DNA of 64,000 nt. It comes from Proteles cristata cristata. Taxonomy: Eukaryota > Chordata > Mammalia > Carnivora > Hyaenidae. The notes below the pieces were generated by a model. That model did not search any database and was not told the origin of the DNA. It was given only the letters and a program-made list of their open reading frames with translations. This document shows positions 10,732 to 23,815 of the stretch, piece by piece. Both the position numbers and the translations under genes were made by a program. Where the stretch lies: the NCBI GenBank assembly GCA_017311185.1, contig JAESUZ010002551.1:2480001-2544000 (forward strand), given 5' to 3'. The stretch's first letter is position 1, and the number at the start of each line of letters is the position of its first letter.

Positions 10732-11303
10732 GATGGTTAATTTTGTGTCAACTCGACTGGCTATAGGGTGCCCAGATTAACATTACTTCTGGGTTTGCTT
10801 GTGAAAATATTTTGGTTGAGTTTAACCCTTGAATTGATGTATTCAGTAAAGTAGATTTCACTCCCCAATGTCAGTGGACATCATCTAAGTCCTTGAGGGC
10901 TTAAATAGCACAAAAGGTGGAAAAAAGAGGAATTCAGCTCTTTTCTTTTTCCTGCCTTGCTGTTGAATCTCATCTTCTTATCTCATATCCCCCTGCCCTT
11001 GGATTGGGAGGGAGCAATGTATGTTGACACTATATTAACAGTGTTTATGTTGTATGTATACAACATAATGTATGTTGTATATACAATGTACATAACAAAA
11101 TGTATGTTATTTATGTTGTATATGTTGTATATATTAGATTATATATAGTATATAATATTTATGTTGTATATATACTGTTATATATCCATATAATACAATA
11201 GTACATATGTAAATACAATACAATACATACATATATGCAATAGCGCGTGCACACAGACACATACATGACTAGTTCTGTTTCTCTGGATAATCCTGACTAA
11301 TAT
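10732..11303 (+). repeat. MaLR/ERVL-like LTR with internal TA-rich microsatellite
   Basis: Begins 'TGATGGTTAATTTTGTGTCA' and ends 'TCTGGATAATCCTGACTAAT'. It starts TG and ends near CTAATA, like mammalian MaLR-type LTRs; the exact family is not assigned. Bases 11035-11230 are an impure TATGTTGTATA/ATATAC microsatellite. 11304-11595 holds nothing recognised. Confidence 0.5.
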
Positions 11304-11607
11304 AGGTAGAAAATGTCTATATGTGGCAAGGCAGAGCAGGGTACAAGCCCATGGGAATGAGATATGGGCTGATTTAGGTTATATGGTCTATTTAGTCCAT
11401 CCTATCAGTTAGAGTTCTGCCCAACCCTGAAAACTGGAAATCACAAAATCAGTAAAATAAGAATAACTAGATCTGCTGGTTTGGGGTTCTGTGAAATGGT
11501 TTTAGACACTCGTCTGATTGCTAAGGTTCACTTAAGTGGGGAGGGAGCTGAGGCATAACCAAGACAATTCTGCACTCAGGCATTGCCTTTGAAAATTATT
11601 CACTAGT

Positions 11608-11824
11608 TTGGGGCACCTGGGTGGCTCAGTCGGTGTCCAACTTCGGATCAGATCATGTTCTCATGGTTCATGGGTTTGAGCCCTGTGTCGGGCTCTGTGC
11701 TGACAGATCAGAGCCTGGAGCCTGTTTCAGATTCTGTGTCTCCCTCTCTCTCTGCCCCTCTTCAGCTAGTGCTCTGTCTCTCTCTGTCTCAAAAATAAAT
11801 AAACATTAAAAAAAACTTAAAAAG
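11608..11824 (+). mobile_element. CAN-SINE
   Basis: Head GGGGCACCTGGGTGGCTCAG. Perfect target duplication TTATTCACTAGT at 11596-11607 and 11825-11836. Followed to 12470 by sequence with no identified feature. Confidence 0.93.
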
Positions 11825-12484
11825 TTATTCACTAGTCAAAATAAAATAAAATAATAAATATAAATAAATAAAGAGGAAAGAATGAGTGATCCAGCTTACT
11901 TAAGGCTGGGTAAGGGTGGGTCAGCAGAAAGATGGACATCCTGAGAATCAAGGGACTGAATTGAAATGGACAGTCTCTCTGGAGAACCTTTACCCAGCAG
12001 AGGTCATCTGCCAAACCAAGTCTCTACTTGGCCTCCACTTCTACCATCCTACCCCAGTAGACCCATTTCTCATGAACAAGCTTCCATCACATGGTTTGGC
12101 ACAAAAGGTGAGGTCATGAACACTTGTGAGGGGCTATGGACAGGAGAAAGCCTCACCTCATACCCAGGCACAGATTAGAACCAGGTTGGATTCTCCCTAT
12201 GAATCAGGGCAGGAGAGGGTGTGGAATCCATGTCATAAAACTACAGGTGGAAAGTCCAAGAGCATTGAGAGCCTGTGAGTCAATTACCTCAAACTAACGA
12301 TTAGTTCTAAGCTTCATGGCAAAAAGAATATAAAGAGGCAAACGGTATAAGCATCAAGGGAAGGATTGCCCTCTTAACAGTGGAATCTAAAAGGAACTGT
12401 TAAAAAAGAAAGAAAAAGAAAAAAGATTTATTCATTAGTTGCCCAGAAATTCTCACACTTTTGTCTATTCTCGATTACTTTATT

Positions 12485-12719
12485 ATTTTTTTTTAATTTT
12501 TATTTATTTATTTTTTAAATGTTTTATTTCTAGGAGAGAGAGAGAGACAGCGTGAGCAGGGGAGGGTCAGAGAGAGAGGGAGTCACAGACTGAAACAGGC
12601 TCCAGGCTCTGCGCTGGCAGTCAGCACACAGCCCGACGCGGGGCTCGAACCCACGAACCGCGAGATCATGACCCAAGCGAAAGTCGGACGCTTAACCGAC
12701 TAAGCCACCCAGGCGCCCC
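12485..12719 (-). mobile_element. Young CAN-SINE, antisense
   Basis: T-rich tail, (GA)n, 'CCCGACGCGGGGCTCGAACC' and 'CCACCCAGGCGCCCC'. Target duplication TCGATTACTTTATT at 12471-12484 and 12720-12733. Confidence 0.95.
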
Positions 12720-13154
12720 TCGATTACTTTATTTTTTTTATTGGATAGAAGATGATAATGACCCAAATAATCAAAGCTTGAGAAGGCATAGGTGAAGTGG
12801 GGATTTCCGTATATAATAAACAAGGGATTTTCCAAAAACAATCTCACTCACTGTGTCGAAGGTTAGAAAACTGAAGAATGACAACACGGAGCCTTTTCAT
12901 CGAGGCAAAACCACAGGCATATTACTGAAAAAGCAGTGGAGTTCTTTGGTTTTACAGTATTGTTTTTCTTCTTCTTCTACAAAGTACATCATGGCCCAGT
13001 ACATGAAATTGCAGAGTACAGACACTTATTATTAAGGACTTAACCTACTAAGGCTTTAAGGTGAGAGAACTAGAGTTTTCAATCTCTGTGCTCATAAGAG
13101 CCTAAGTTATTAGGGAAACGCTAATGAAATCTTACATTCTGAGTGTTGTCAAAT

Positions 13155-13835
13155 CATAATGCAGCAGCACTTTTTACCTGCTGCCTTCAGCCACTCTCCT
13201 TACAGCAGCCAGAGTGATCGTTTCAGAACTCAGATTAAGGTCTTGTCAGCCTTTTGCTAGAAACAGTTCCAAGGCTTCTCAGTGCTCTTAGGATAAAGAT
13301 CAAAATGCTCAACGTGATCATTGAGGCTCTGTGTAGAGCAAACCCTGCTGTCCCTTCTGGTCTTATGTGCAACAATACTCTTTTAGTCCCCCTTTCACTA
13401 TGAGCTCCAGCCACATTAACCCCAGGCACAGTACGTGCCTGAGGCTGGGTCCTCCAGCCCAGACCATTTGTACATGCTCTTTGTTCTGCCTGTGTTCTTT
13501 CTCCCCGCCCTTCCCCTAGGTAATTCCTAAGTCTTTCTTCACACCTCAGCTCTTCCTTCCCTGACATTGCTGCAGGGACACAGTGTCATTCAACCCCAGG
13601 GACACTGCTGACATCTTATCCTGTGGGAACAGTACCTCCTGGAGTCCTGTTTCCAACTTCCCCTTTTATATGTTCTTGTCTCCTTTGGAGCATTTATTAC
13701 GTTTACACAAGTTAATATGTGTTTATTTCATTATTTTGTATCAACTCTCTCTCTCTCATCTAAACGGTAAACTGGAGGAGAGCAGGAACTGTTGCTTCAC
13801 TGTAGCCCCATAGTCTGGCACAGTGTCTGTCGCAA
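13155..13835 (+). repeat. L2 LINE fragment
   Basis: L2-type text in order: 'TTCCAAGGCTTCTCAGTGCT', 'AGGATAAAGATCAAAATGCT', 'CTTCACACCTCAGCTCTTCC', then a 3' end near 'AGTCTGGCACAGTGTCTGTC'. Diverged and non-coding. Confidence 0.7.
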
Positions 13836-13847
13836 CATGGGCAACTC

Positions 13848-14468
13848 TGATGATTAATTTCATATGTCAGCTTGCCTCGGCTCAGCGTGCCTTGATAGCT
13901 CCTAAAACATTATTTCTAGATGTGCCATCTGCAATGGTGACTGGAAGAGATTTGCATTTCGATCAGTAAGCTGAGTAAAGAAGATCATCCTCACTGATTT
14001 GAGTGAGTACCATTCCATCTGCTGAGGGCTTGAATAGAATAAAAAGGGAGAAAGGGTGAATTACCTTTCTCTGCTAGCTGGTGCATCTAATGTCTCCCGC
14101 CCTCAGGCCTTTGGACTCAGAACTAGACGTATGCCATCAACCCTCAGATTTCTGGGCTTTTAGAGTCAGACTTACATCACCAACTCCCTGGTTCTCAGGC
14201 CTTCAGACTTGGACTAAATTGTACCACCAGTTTTCCTGGTTCTCTAGCATGGAAATGACAGATTCTGGGATTTCTTGGCCTCCATAATTGCATGAACCCC
14301 TTGTTATGATGAATCTCCTCTTATATTTATCATATGCATATATACTATATACATGTATATAGTGTATATTATGTATGTATGTATCTATCTCTATATATAT
14401 CTATATATCTATATCTATATATACACCCATACGCTATAGGTTCTGTTTCTCTGGAGAACCCTAATACA
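13848..14468 (+). repeat. MaLR/ERVL-like LTR, second copy, with TA/TATC microsatellite
   Basis: Same family as 10732-11303: it has 'CTGAGGGCTTGAATAGAATA', 'GGCCTCCATAATTGCATGAA' and the end 'TTTCTCTGGAGAACCCTAAT'. A TA/TATC microsatellite (about 14330-14432) lies at the same relative place as in the other copy. Confidence 0.5.
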
Positions 14469-14615
14469 GCACTGAAACTATATGTGTTGAATTAATAAAA
14501 ATGACAAATGTTGTTTTCCCAAGCTTTGGAAACCCCTAGTGGGTTGATGGTCTGTTTGAAGTTAGCTGTATCAAAATTTCTGTCAATAGAATATCAGTAG
14601 AAATGGTTTGGAGTA

Positions 14616-14829
14616 GGGGCACCCGGGTGGCTCAGTCAGTTGAATGTCTGACTTTGGCTCAGTTCATGATCTCACCGTTCGTGGGTTAGCGCCCCATATC
14701 AAGCTCTGTGCTGACAGCTCAGAGCCTGGAGCCTGCTTCTGATTCTGTGCCTTCCTCTCTGTCTGACCTTCCTCCGTTCATAATCTGTGTCTCTCTCTGT
14801 CTCTCAAAAAATGAATAAATGTTGAAAAA
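14616..14829 (+). mobile_element. CAN-SINE
   Basis: Head GGGCACCCGGGTGGCTCAGT, body 'GCTGACAGCTCAGAGCCTGG', tail AATGAATAAATG. Imperfect duplication AAATGGTTTGGAG / AAATGGTTTAGGG. It is the last SINE before an 11-kb SINE-free stretch. Confidence 0.9.
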
Positions 14830-14914
14830 AAATGGTTTAGGGTGGGAAGACAACACCAACTTAACAAATACTTAATGAAATAGATGTTTTTAAATAATGA
14901 ATTGCTTCTTTCAC

Positions 14915-16100
14915 CAGTGTAGTAGGCAAAATCCTAAAATGGCCCTTAGGATCTCAGCTCCCTGACTTTACTCCTTTGATTATGTTACTTTACATGACAA
15001 GAGGAATTTTGCAGATATAATTAAAGTTACTAATCAGTTGACTATGAGATAGATTAACTTGGTGGGATAAACCAAAGCAGAGTTTTCTGGCTGGTAGCAG
15101 AATAGAAAGCGAGCGTTTCAAAGTGTGGGAGAGTGTCAGTGCGTTGTTGTTAATTTGAAGATGGAGGAAGCCCAGGAAACTAACAATAGAACTCCCCTAT
15201 GACCCAGCAATAGCACTGCTAGGAATTTACCCAAGGGATACAGAAATGCTGATGCATAGGAGCACATGTATCCCAATGTTCATAGCAGCACTCTCCACAA
15301 TAGCTAAAACATGGAAAGAGCCTAAGTGTCCATCAACAGATGAATGGATCAAGAAGATGTGGTTTATCTATACCATGGAATACTACATGGTAATGAGAAA
15401 CAATGAAATCTGGCCATGTGTAGCAACATGGATGGACCTTGAGGGTGTTATGCTGAGCGAAATAAGTCAGGCAGAGAAGGACAAATATCATATGTTTGCA
15501 TGTATAGGAGGATTAGGAGGAACTTGACAGAGGAACAGGGGGAGAAGAAAGGCGGAAATGGTGGGGGAAAGGGAGAGAGGCAAACCATGAGAGACTCTTG
15601 AATGCTGACAAAAACTGAGGACTGATGGATGTGGCGGGGGAGGAGGGATGGGCATGGAGGAGGATACTTGTGGGGATGAGCACTGAGTGTTATATGGAAA
15701 CTAATTTGACAATAAACTATTTGTATAAAAAAAAAAAAAAAGAAGATGGAGGAAGCCATATGGAAAGGATTTGAGAGTGATTTCTAAGACTGGGGAGTGG
15801 CTCCCAGACAACAACCAGCAATTCAACAGGGACCTTACTCCTACAACGGCAAGGAACTGGGTTCTGCTAGTAAGCTGGTAACAACCTGAATGAATTTATA
15901 AGTAGACTCTGCCCAGAATCTGATTCTCCAAATGAGAGCATCACTGAGCTGACACCTTGACTTCAGCCTTATGAGACCCAGAACAGAGAGCTCTGTCACA
16001 TTGCACCAGACTTCTAACCGACGGAACAGTGAATTAATAAATGGTATATGTAAGCACTAAGTTTGTGGTGATTGTATAACAATAGAAAGATAATATAACC
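14915..16100 (+). repeat. MaLR-like LTR interrupted by a young L1
   Basis: Left part: 'GTTACTTTACATGACAAGAG', 'TTTTGCAGATATAATTAAAG'. Right part: 'GAAGATGGAGGAAGCCATAT', 'CTGACACCTTGACTTCAGCC', 'ACTAAGTTTGTGGTGATTGT'. This order is a common mammalian LTR-type repeat; family not assigned. The L1 at 15173-15741 splits it. Confidence 0.5.
15173..15741 (+). mobile_element. Young 5'-truncated L1 (ORF2 C terminus and 3' UTR)
   Basis: Nearly identical to the copy at 4702. It encodes the ORF2 C terminus (HRSTCIPMFIAALSTIAKTW, WIKKMWFIYTMEYY) and ends in a pure A tail. Perfect 16-bp target duplication GAAGATGGAGGAAGCC at 15157-15172 and 15742-15757. Confidence 0.95.
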
Positions 16101-17280
16101 ACAAAGCATTAGATCCCAAACTCTACCAACCAATATCTGACAGGATATTAACCTCATTTTTAAGGTCAATTATATGAATCACAATAAATTAAACATAAAC
16201 TTGGTAAAGAATTTAATGATAACCATAGCATTCTTCTTTTCCTTACTTAGGTTCATTGCCTGATATAGGTAAACACACTTGGCTAGGTTTATTACTTGAA
16301 AGACACAATTTTTGAACACCACACGGAGATCTTAATGGCCATAAATTACTATGCACATGAATGAATATATAAATATTTATGACTAAATTGATCCTGAAAA
16401 TTCAGAGAGGCAATCATTTCTATCATTGTTATTTTGATACATTTTAATTATGCATAAGCAAAATTCAGCTGTGGATATAGTCAACTAGGTACAAAGTGTA
16501 TTCTAATTCTCTTGACTTTGAGGATCTCTTAGGGAGAGTTTTCTTGAAAATTGTTTTAAGGAGAAAAAGTCTCATTTAGTCTATCTGCAGGAAGGTTTAT
16601 AGCAATATTTATTTTTTACAACTTTGACATCATGGCTTAAAATCTTATTTAGAGGTTTGTGAGTAACCCATTTCTCACTGATGTCTAGCTTTTGCCAAAG
16701 TATCTCCAAGATGATTATTTTTAAGAGTTTACACTTAAACATGATGCCCAAGATAACTTATAGAAAGTTACTTTGTAGAACTTGTAAAATTGGTATTCAC
16801 ATATTTTTAGCCATTAAAATAAATTCCTGATGTTAAGAAGATTTGTGTTACTGCACTAACTTCCCTAATGCTCTTTCTGCTTTTGAACAAGTGTCTTGCT
16901 ATTTTATAATATGTTTTTCATACTTTAATATTGTAATATCTGATGAAGCATGTCTTCTCTGTTACTTTTCTTTTAGCAGATAGTCTTGGCTACATTTGCA
17001 TGTTTTGGTCAAGAGATAAAATTTAGAATTACTTTTCTAAGGTCCAAAAATGTAAACCTACTTATTTCATCGTGGACAGTTTAGTCTTTCTGATAACTTA
17101 CTAAGATAAATAATAATAGGACTCAGAATAATTCCATGTAATGCTTGTTGTGTATACAATATGTGCCTGTCAATATAATAAGTGCCACATGAATAAACTC
17201 AAATGATGTAATTGCTTACCTGGAAAACTAAGGGAATCAACTGAGAACTTATTAAAAACCAGGACACTTAGAAAGGTAGC
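16101..17280. other. No recognised feature
   Basis: AT-rich sequence without a coding frame, SINE or clear repeat that I can identify. Confidence 0.5.
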
Positions 17281-19345
17281 GGTGCAATGAATAGCTTTCC
17301 TACGTCAAAATTATATCTACTCAGAAATATAATGGAGGAAAAAAAAATCATAGTATCAGTCTAGAACTCTATGACAAAAACTCTAAAACTCTACCAAGTG
17401 AAGAACGTGAAAGGAAATAAAGAGACAGACCATGACCTTAGAATATGCAAATATTGTAAAGCTGTTAATTTTCTAACCTAATCTAAAAATGCAACATAAT
17501 TCTAATCAAAATTTCTATAGGCTTTTTGGTGGGGGAATTTGTCAAAATGATTGTAATGTTTATGTGGAAGAATAGCCATTCCAGAATTACCCAAGAACAT
17601 TCTGAAAGGAAATAATTAGGAGATACTAGCCCTACTGTATATTTAAAAGAATTATAAGGCTTCATTGCTTATTCCATTTTGGTATCACTATCTCACAAAT
17701 GGTAAATCAATGGATCATAATAGGAAATCCAGCAATGGACTCAAATACATACAAATATTTAGAACCTAATGAAAGTAGAATTTCATATCAGTGGAAAAGA
17801 ATGCATTATTTAATATCACTATTGAATAACTATTGGCCATTTGGAAAAGTTAGATTTTTACACCAATTGATTCCTACGGATAAATTCTGTAGCTATCAAA
17901 TATACAAATGCAAAAAAAAAAAAGGAAAAATAAACATACCACAGAAGACAGGAAAACATTTGTATAATCTAAGCATAACAGAAAGCTTTTCTAAGCATGA
18001 AAACTCAAAGATCATTAACTGAAAATATGTTCATTTGACTGCAAAAGATACACAATTTTTTAAGGAAGAAAATATTATAAATGAACACAAACAAATAGTG
18101 ACAGGTGGTGATACTAAATATCAACTGTATGTAGCATGAGTCCATCTGGGTAAAATTAAGTACATATATCTCAATTGTATGCCTGGAGAGATATGTTGAA
18201 AAAGGTTGCTATGAAATATTTATGTTAGTTGTCTCAGTGGATTCATTATCAGGAACACAAACCTTTACTGCAAGTGCAAATTACTATTTAAAAATTATTA
18301 CATGATAAATTTAGTATTTCAAATCATTAGGGAAAAGATGGATCATTTAATATGTAGAATTGGACAAATGGCTAATCATTTGGAAAAATAAAATTATATC
18401 CTAACTTCACATCTTCATACAGATAATATTATTTTTCATTCAAAAAATATTCATTGAGTACTAACAGAGATGTACAAGAAGCTAAACATAATGACATAGT
18501 ATCTGTCCTCCTCTAGCCATAGTGCTTGTAAATTTTTACAGAAATATGTTTGTAAATGAGAACAATAGATGAAAAATTTCTGATATAAACAAGCAACCAT
18601 GAAATATCTGTACAATCTCGGGGGTGACAAAGGCTTTTCTGAAATGATCAAAGGAAAAACCAATAAAGAAAAAGATTGATGAATTTCACTTATACAAAAC
18701 ATTGTCTCTGTATATAATAACTTTATAGGCACCATAAAAGAGGCAACAACAAACTAGAAAAAGTAGTTGCTGTCCATGCAGTAGACCAATATAGTAGGAT
18801 AAAAAAGACTGATGCCCCTTAGAAAATACTAAGCGAAGGACTTGAATAGGCAAGACCAAAACATAAAATATGTGACCAATAAGTACATGAAATAAATATG
18901 CAATTTCACAATTAATACAAAGATTAAAGTATCAATATGATAATGCTCTTTGCTTATTTTATGAAAAAATATCAAAAAGAATGATAGCTCCCAGAGTGAG
19001 CAAGGGTATAAGAAAAGTCTCTTATATACTGTTAGTAGGAATGTACATTGGTAAGACATCTCTAGAGAAAAGTTAAATTTGTATCCATTAAAACATTTCA
19101 TATTTTTTCACTTAACAATACTTTCTGAGTCAGAAAGTGCATGCAACAATTTCTCTTAAAGCAGTAATCATTGTAAGTACATTAGCAATGCTAATGCTGT
19201 ATATAATAGCATAATTGGGAAAATGCTCAAAGTTCAACAATGTGGGGCTGACTGAATAAATTATGATACCAGTACACCATGGAATATTATTTTGTTATTA
19301 CGGTGCTGCAGAAGAGTTTTTATCATCATTAAGGTGACACCAAAA
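17280..19345 (+). repeat. Old L1 (L1M/HAL1-like) remains
   Basis: Broken L1 ORF2 3' half in sense. The frame near 17699-18020 reads GNPAMDSNTYKYLEPNESRI with WPFGKVRFLHQLI, and 18985-19300 has 'ATGATAGCTCCCAGAGTGAG' and 'GTACACCATGGAATATTATT', typical of degraded L1 3' sequence. Many stops. Confidence 0.6.
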
Positions 19346-19789
19346 AATGTTGATGATATTTATTAGAAACACAGAAGAGGCGGGGAGCAGGTAAAAAATG
19401 AAATTAATGTGCTGGAGAATGCTGAAAACAATTCTCTTTGGTGTAAAGTAATTCAATCTGGTACAAGATGAGGCTAAGGCTCTAGTGTAAAGAGAAGGGT
19501 AAGATGGAGGAGAGAAATGAAAACACTGCTTCACTTTCTAAATTCATCAGGTGACTTTCTTGCTAGCTCAAATGAAGAAACTCATCCCACTTTTCTTATA
19601 AAGCATTATGAAGCTTAAGCTCTGCCACTTTCAACTCTGGAGACTCCACAATCCATGAGTGATGCAATTGGTCATTGTATACAACTCTGATTTTTAAGCA
19701 CTATGTGTGCAAAGCAGAGGTTTTGTGTTTAAGCTTCACCTGCAACTAGATGGTAAACATGTTGGGAAAACAAATGAATCTGGTAAAAA

Positions 19790-20480
19790 CAGTACGTAGG
19801 TTCCTCAAAATATTAAATATAAAAATACCATGTGCACTAATAAGTCCATTACTGGGTATTTACCTATGAAAGGAAGTGAAATCACTAATTCAAAAAGATA
19901 TAGGCACGCTTATGTTTACTGCAGCATTGTTTTCAATAGGCAAGATATGGAAGCAACTGAAGTGTTGATAAATGGGAAAAAGAAGACATGGTATACATAT
20001 ATAGAGAATGGAATATTAGCCATAAAAAAAGAATGAGATCTTACCATTTGTGACAATACCAATAGACCTAGAGAATATTATGCTACACGAAACAAGTCAG
20101 GGAAAGACACATACCATACCATATGATTTCACTTATATGTGTAATCTAAAATACAGAACAAAATGAACAAAAGCAGAAACAGTCCCATAAATATAAAAAA
20201 CAAACAGATGTTTGCCAGAGGGGAAAAGGGTGGGAGAATGGGCAAAATGGGTGAAGGGAAGAGGGTGATACAGGCTTCCAGTTATGGAATGAATAAGAAA
20301 GATACAGCATAGAGAATATAGTCAGTGATATTGTAGAAGCATTGCATGGTGACAGATGGCAGCTATACTTGTGGTGAGCTGGTGAGCACAGCATAATATA
20401 TAAACCTATGGAATCACTGTATTGTACACCTGAAATTAATGTGACTTTGTGTGTCAGTTGTACTTTTGTGGGGAAAAAAA
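19790..20480 (+). repeat. Old L1 3' end (L1M-type)
   Basis: 'CCATTACTGGGTATTTACCT', 'GCAGCATTGTTTTCAATAGG', 'CATACCATATGATTTCACTT' and the end 'GTATTGTACACCTGAAATTA' follow the old L1 3' pattern. The open frame 19830-20036 is a shadow of ORF2. The next 1.25 kb (20490-21740) has no identified feature. Confidence 0.75.
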
Positions 20481-21744
20481 AAGGATGGAAAAATGAAAAA
20501 AAAAGGAATAGATCTAATAGATCCATTTTGCAAGATTTTAATTTTGGCTCTGCTATTTATTGTGTGACTTTCTGCAAGTTACTTATCTTAAGTCTCTGCT
20601 TCCTTGTTTGTAAGTGGGAGAATATAGCCTACTTCAGAATGGTTCTGAAGATGATTTGATATAACTCCAGCAATGTCTGGAGTCTGTAATTCTTTGTTAA
20701 CAATCCACTTCAAAAGAAAAAGAAAAAGAAAGGATGTAAAAGCTCTCTTAACTAAAGGCCCATGCTGCCCTCCTCAAAGAAACTGTAAGACCAAATCCAC
20801 CTTGTTATGATCAGTTATTACTCAAGTAAGCCTAAAAAACAAAAAACAAAAAAACAATGATTTGTGACATCTCTTCAACAAAATCTGTAATGCCAGTCTC
20901 ACCATCCATGCTCTATTGTACCAACATTCTGCACTTCTTTGATCTTGACCTTGTATGTCACCCCTTCCATTGTGACCTCTCAATTTTTGCTCTTTGGTCT
21001 CTCCACCCTCTTTCCTCAACGGAAGTCTGGATCTCCCCTGAGGACTCTGCTTCCCTTGTATTCTCAAATAGATTTTTGTTTTGTTTATTTTAGTTTTGTT
21101 TTTAAATATTTTTATCCCTTTCATACCTTAGAGCCAGAGGTATGCCTGGCTGGTTTCTATTGCCACTTCTAAACCATTATTTCTTCACTGTTTTTTAAGA
21201 AGCAAGCAAACCAACAAAATTTGCTCTCAATCCCAGATGTTTAGGTAATTTGACAATATTGTCATCTACTAATCTTCCACTTATTCCCCTTGTATTATTG
21301 GAGGTAATATAACATAACAGCTACTGTGTATCTCAATCGTGCCACAATTCTGGATGACTTCATAACAACATAAATGGCCATTCAACACTCTGACTTCTGA
21401 ATTTTTTTACCTGCTTTCATCACCAGACCTAACTGTCCCCTCCTCCACTCTGACAACAGTCTCTAATCTTCTCTCCTAGTTTGCTTGTTTAACTGTATCC
21501 ATCATGATTATTCTTTGAACTCAAAAGACCAGGCAGTCCTTTGATCCTTCTTCCCTACTTCAGGTCATCATTTCCTTATCTTCTTTCTTCAGTTCCCTCT
21601 CTATCCAATTTAAAGTACATTAGAGTCATACTCTTATTAATACAAACATCCTTAGGTTTCTGTCTTTTCCTTTTACCCTCCAATAAAATCTCAGTCCTGC
21701 TTGAAATCAGTATCTTCCTCACTACCTGCATGCCAGCAGTCTAA

Positions 21745-22144
21745 CTATTCCGGACTGAATGCTTTTGTTTCTCTCCAAATCCATACATTGAGATCCTAGC
21801 CCTCAGTGAGATAGTATTTGGATATGGAATCTTTGAAGGTAGTTAGGGTTAGATAAGGTCATCAGGGCAGGCCCTAATGATGGGTTTAGTGCCCTTCCAA
21901 GAGAAGACACCAGACAGCTTGCTCTCTCTCTCCCACTCCCGAACCCTACCCTCTGCACACGAAGAAGAGGTCATGCGAGCACACAGGAGGATGGCAGCTC
22001 CCTTTAAGCTAGAAAGGGAGTTGTTACCAGGAACCAAACTGACTGGTTGATTTTGGACTTCCCAGCACCTAGAAAATAAATCTCCATCATTTAAAGCCAC
22101 CAAGGCTATATTATTTCATTATGGCAACTTGAGATGAATAAGAC
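21745..22144 (+). repeat. MLT1-type MaLR LTR
   Basis: 'GGACTGAATGCTTTTGTTTC', 'AAGGTCATCAGGGCAGGCCC', 'GGTTTAGTGCCCTTCCAAGA' and 'TTTGGACTTCCCAGCACCTA' match MLT1 in order, ending GATGAATAAGACA. The following 22145-23138 shows nothing recognised. Confidence 0.75.
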
Positions 22145-23152
22145 AATAATAATGTCAAAGTCGATAGGGTGGATGTGTCACAATGTGAGTTTACTATCAC
22201 CAAATTCAAATGGATCCTCAAATACTGACCAGGAGTCCTAAGTTTCATTAGTGAAATTATTCTACTATTCACTATTTGAAAAGATTATTCGAATCTTTCA
22301 TTTTTCAGGTAACACAGAAGCTTTCAGACGGCAACCCCCTGGACTTTCTAATAAAAGTTCAAAAAGGCTTACATCTACATAGACACTACCACCCTTTTCT
22401 CTGGTTATAACTGCAAATTGGTGCCTCTGACCAAAGATCCATCCATCCATCTGTGCTTTGGATCCCACTACTTTTCTGCATTCTCTTTTCTGATCACTTT
22501 TTTCTCTCTTATATTAACTAACCCTTCCTTTCTAGTGGATTCATTCTGTCAACTTTAAAATGTGCTCAAGTCACTTTAGTGAAAAGCAACAATACCACAA
22601 TAGAGATAAAAATACCAACATCCCTCTGTTTAACATTCCCCATGTGCCACTCCCCTCTCTCTCCCTGCCTTCATGGGGTTCCACCTTCATGGTCACTGAA
22701 ACAGTGCTTCCTGATTTGCAGAAGTACTGTGTATATGAAGGAAGTGAGCTTTTTGTCCATGATATTAATTTCAAGTGTGTTTATTAGTCTGTCATTTTTC
22801 TTTTGCTTTGTTTATGGATAAACTTGCTTCATGGATTTTAAAAATGCTTTTAAATGACAAAGGTGCAGAGATTTCTCTACATTCCCTCTTCCAGAAAAAA
22901 AAAATTTCTTAGGATTAAGTTGGGGAAAGAATGATGGACTGGTCTAATTCAACGTTAGAGGTCCTCTATATGGTACTGACAGCAGCTGTCTTCATTAAAA
23001 TGCGGTGTAACATTTCTATGACCTTGCCTAAGATAATTACGAAACCTAGAGTCAATAGAGTGGCTCTTGCTCAGCTTAGTGCAACTCAGTGAGGACCAAC
23101 AGTGTGATATGCCTGCCTCATGTAACCCAAACTGTATTAAGAAAAACCTAGA

Positions 23153-23468
23153 AATATCATATCTTTGCATGTATAAGAGGATTAGGAGTAACTTAACTGA
23201 GGACCATGGGGGAGAAGAAGGGGGGAAATGGTGGGGGAAAGGGAGAGAGGCAAACCATGAGAGACTCTTGAATGCTGAGAAACAAACTGAGGACTGATGG
23301 ATGTAGGGGGGAGTGGGGAGATGGATATGGAGGAGGGCACTTGTGGGGATGAGCACTGGGTGTTATATGGAAACCAACTTGACAATAAACTATTTGTAAG
23401 AAAAAAATAAAATAAAAAGAGAAAAAAAAATAAAAGTTCCCATTATAAGGAAAAAAAAGAAAAAAAAA
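23153..23468 (+). mobile_element. 5'-truncated L1 3' UTR
   Basis: Begins at the last bases of ORF2 (ATATCATATCTTTGCATG) and runs to AATAAACTATTTGTAAG and a long A-rich tail. Target duplication AAGAAAAACCTAGA at 23139-23152 and 23469-23482. Confidence 0.92.
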
Positions 23469-23644
23469 AAGAAAAACCTAGAGAGAGGCTAGAATAAGGC
23501 AAAAGATAGCCTCATCACATACTCTTCACAACAGCTCACTTCCGGAATGATGTCTTTATAAGAAATGCAAGTTGAAGGACTAGTGATATTACAACTTTGA
23601 GAAACTGTGCCCAAACATTCATGTATATTTTGTCCATGCTCTAC

Positions 23645-23815
23645 AGTTCTCATAGTCACTACGTTTATTATCTCACTGACTCTCAATATAAATATATAAG
23701 GTAACATTATTCCCATATTACAGATGAGAAAACAGAGGCCCAGATTGGGAATAGACTAGCCAGGAGGTGGAGCTTCCTGAATTTAAATACAAACTCTTTT
23801 GTTCCAGGATTGGCA
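23645..23815 (-). repeat. MIR, antisense
   Basis: 'CCCATATTACAGATGAGAAA', 'ACAGAGGCCCAGATTGGGAA' and 'CCAGGAGGTGGAGCTTCCTG' follow the reverse MIR consensus. From 23830 to 25920 I see no gene or named repeat; open frames there are short and have no recognisable domain. Confidence 0.65.
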
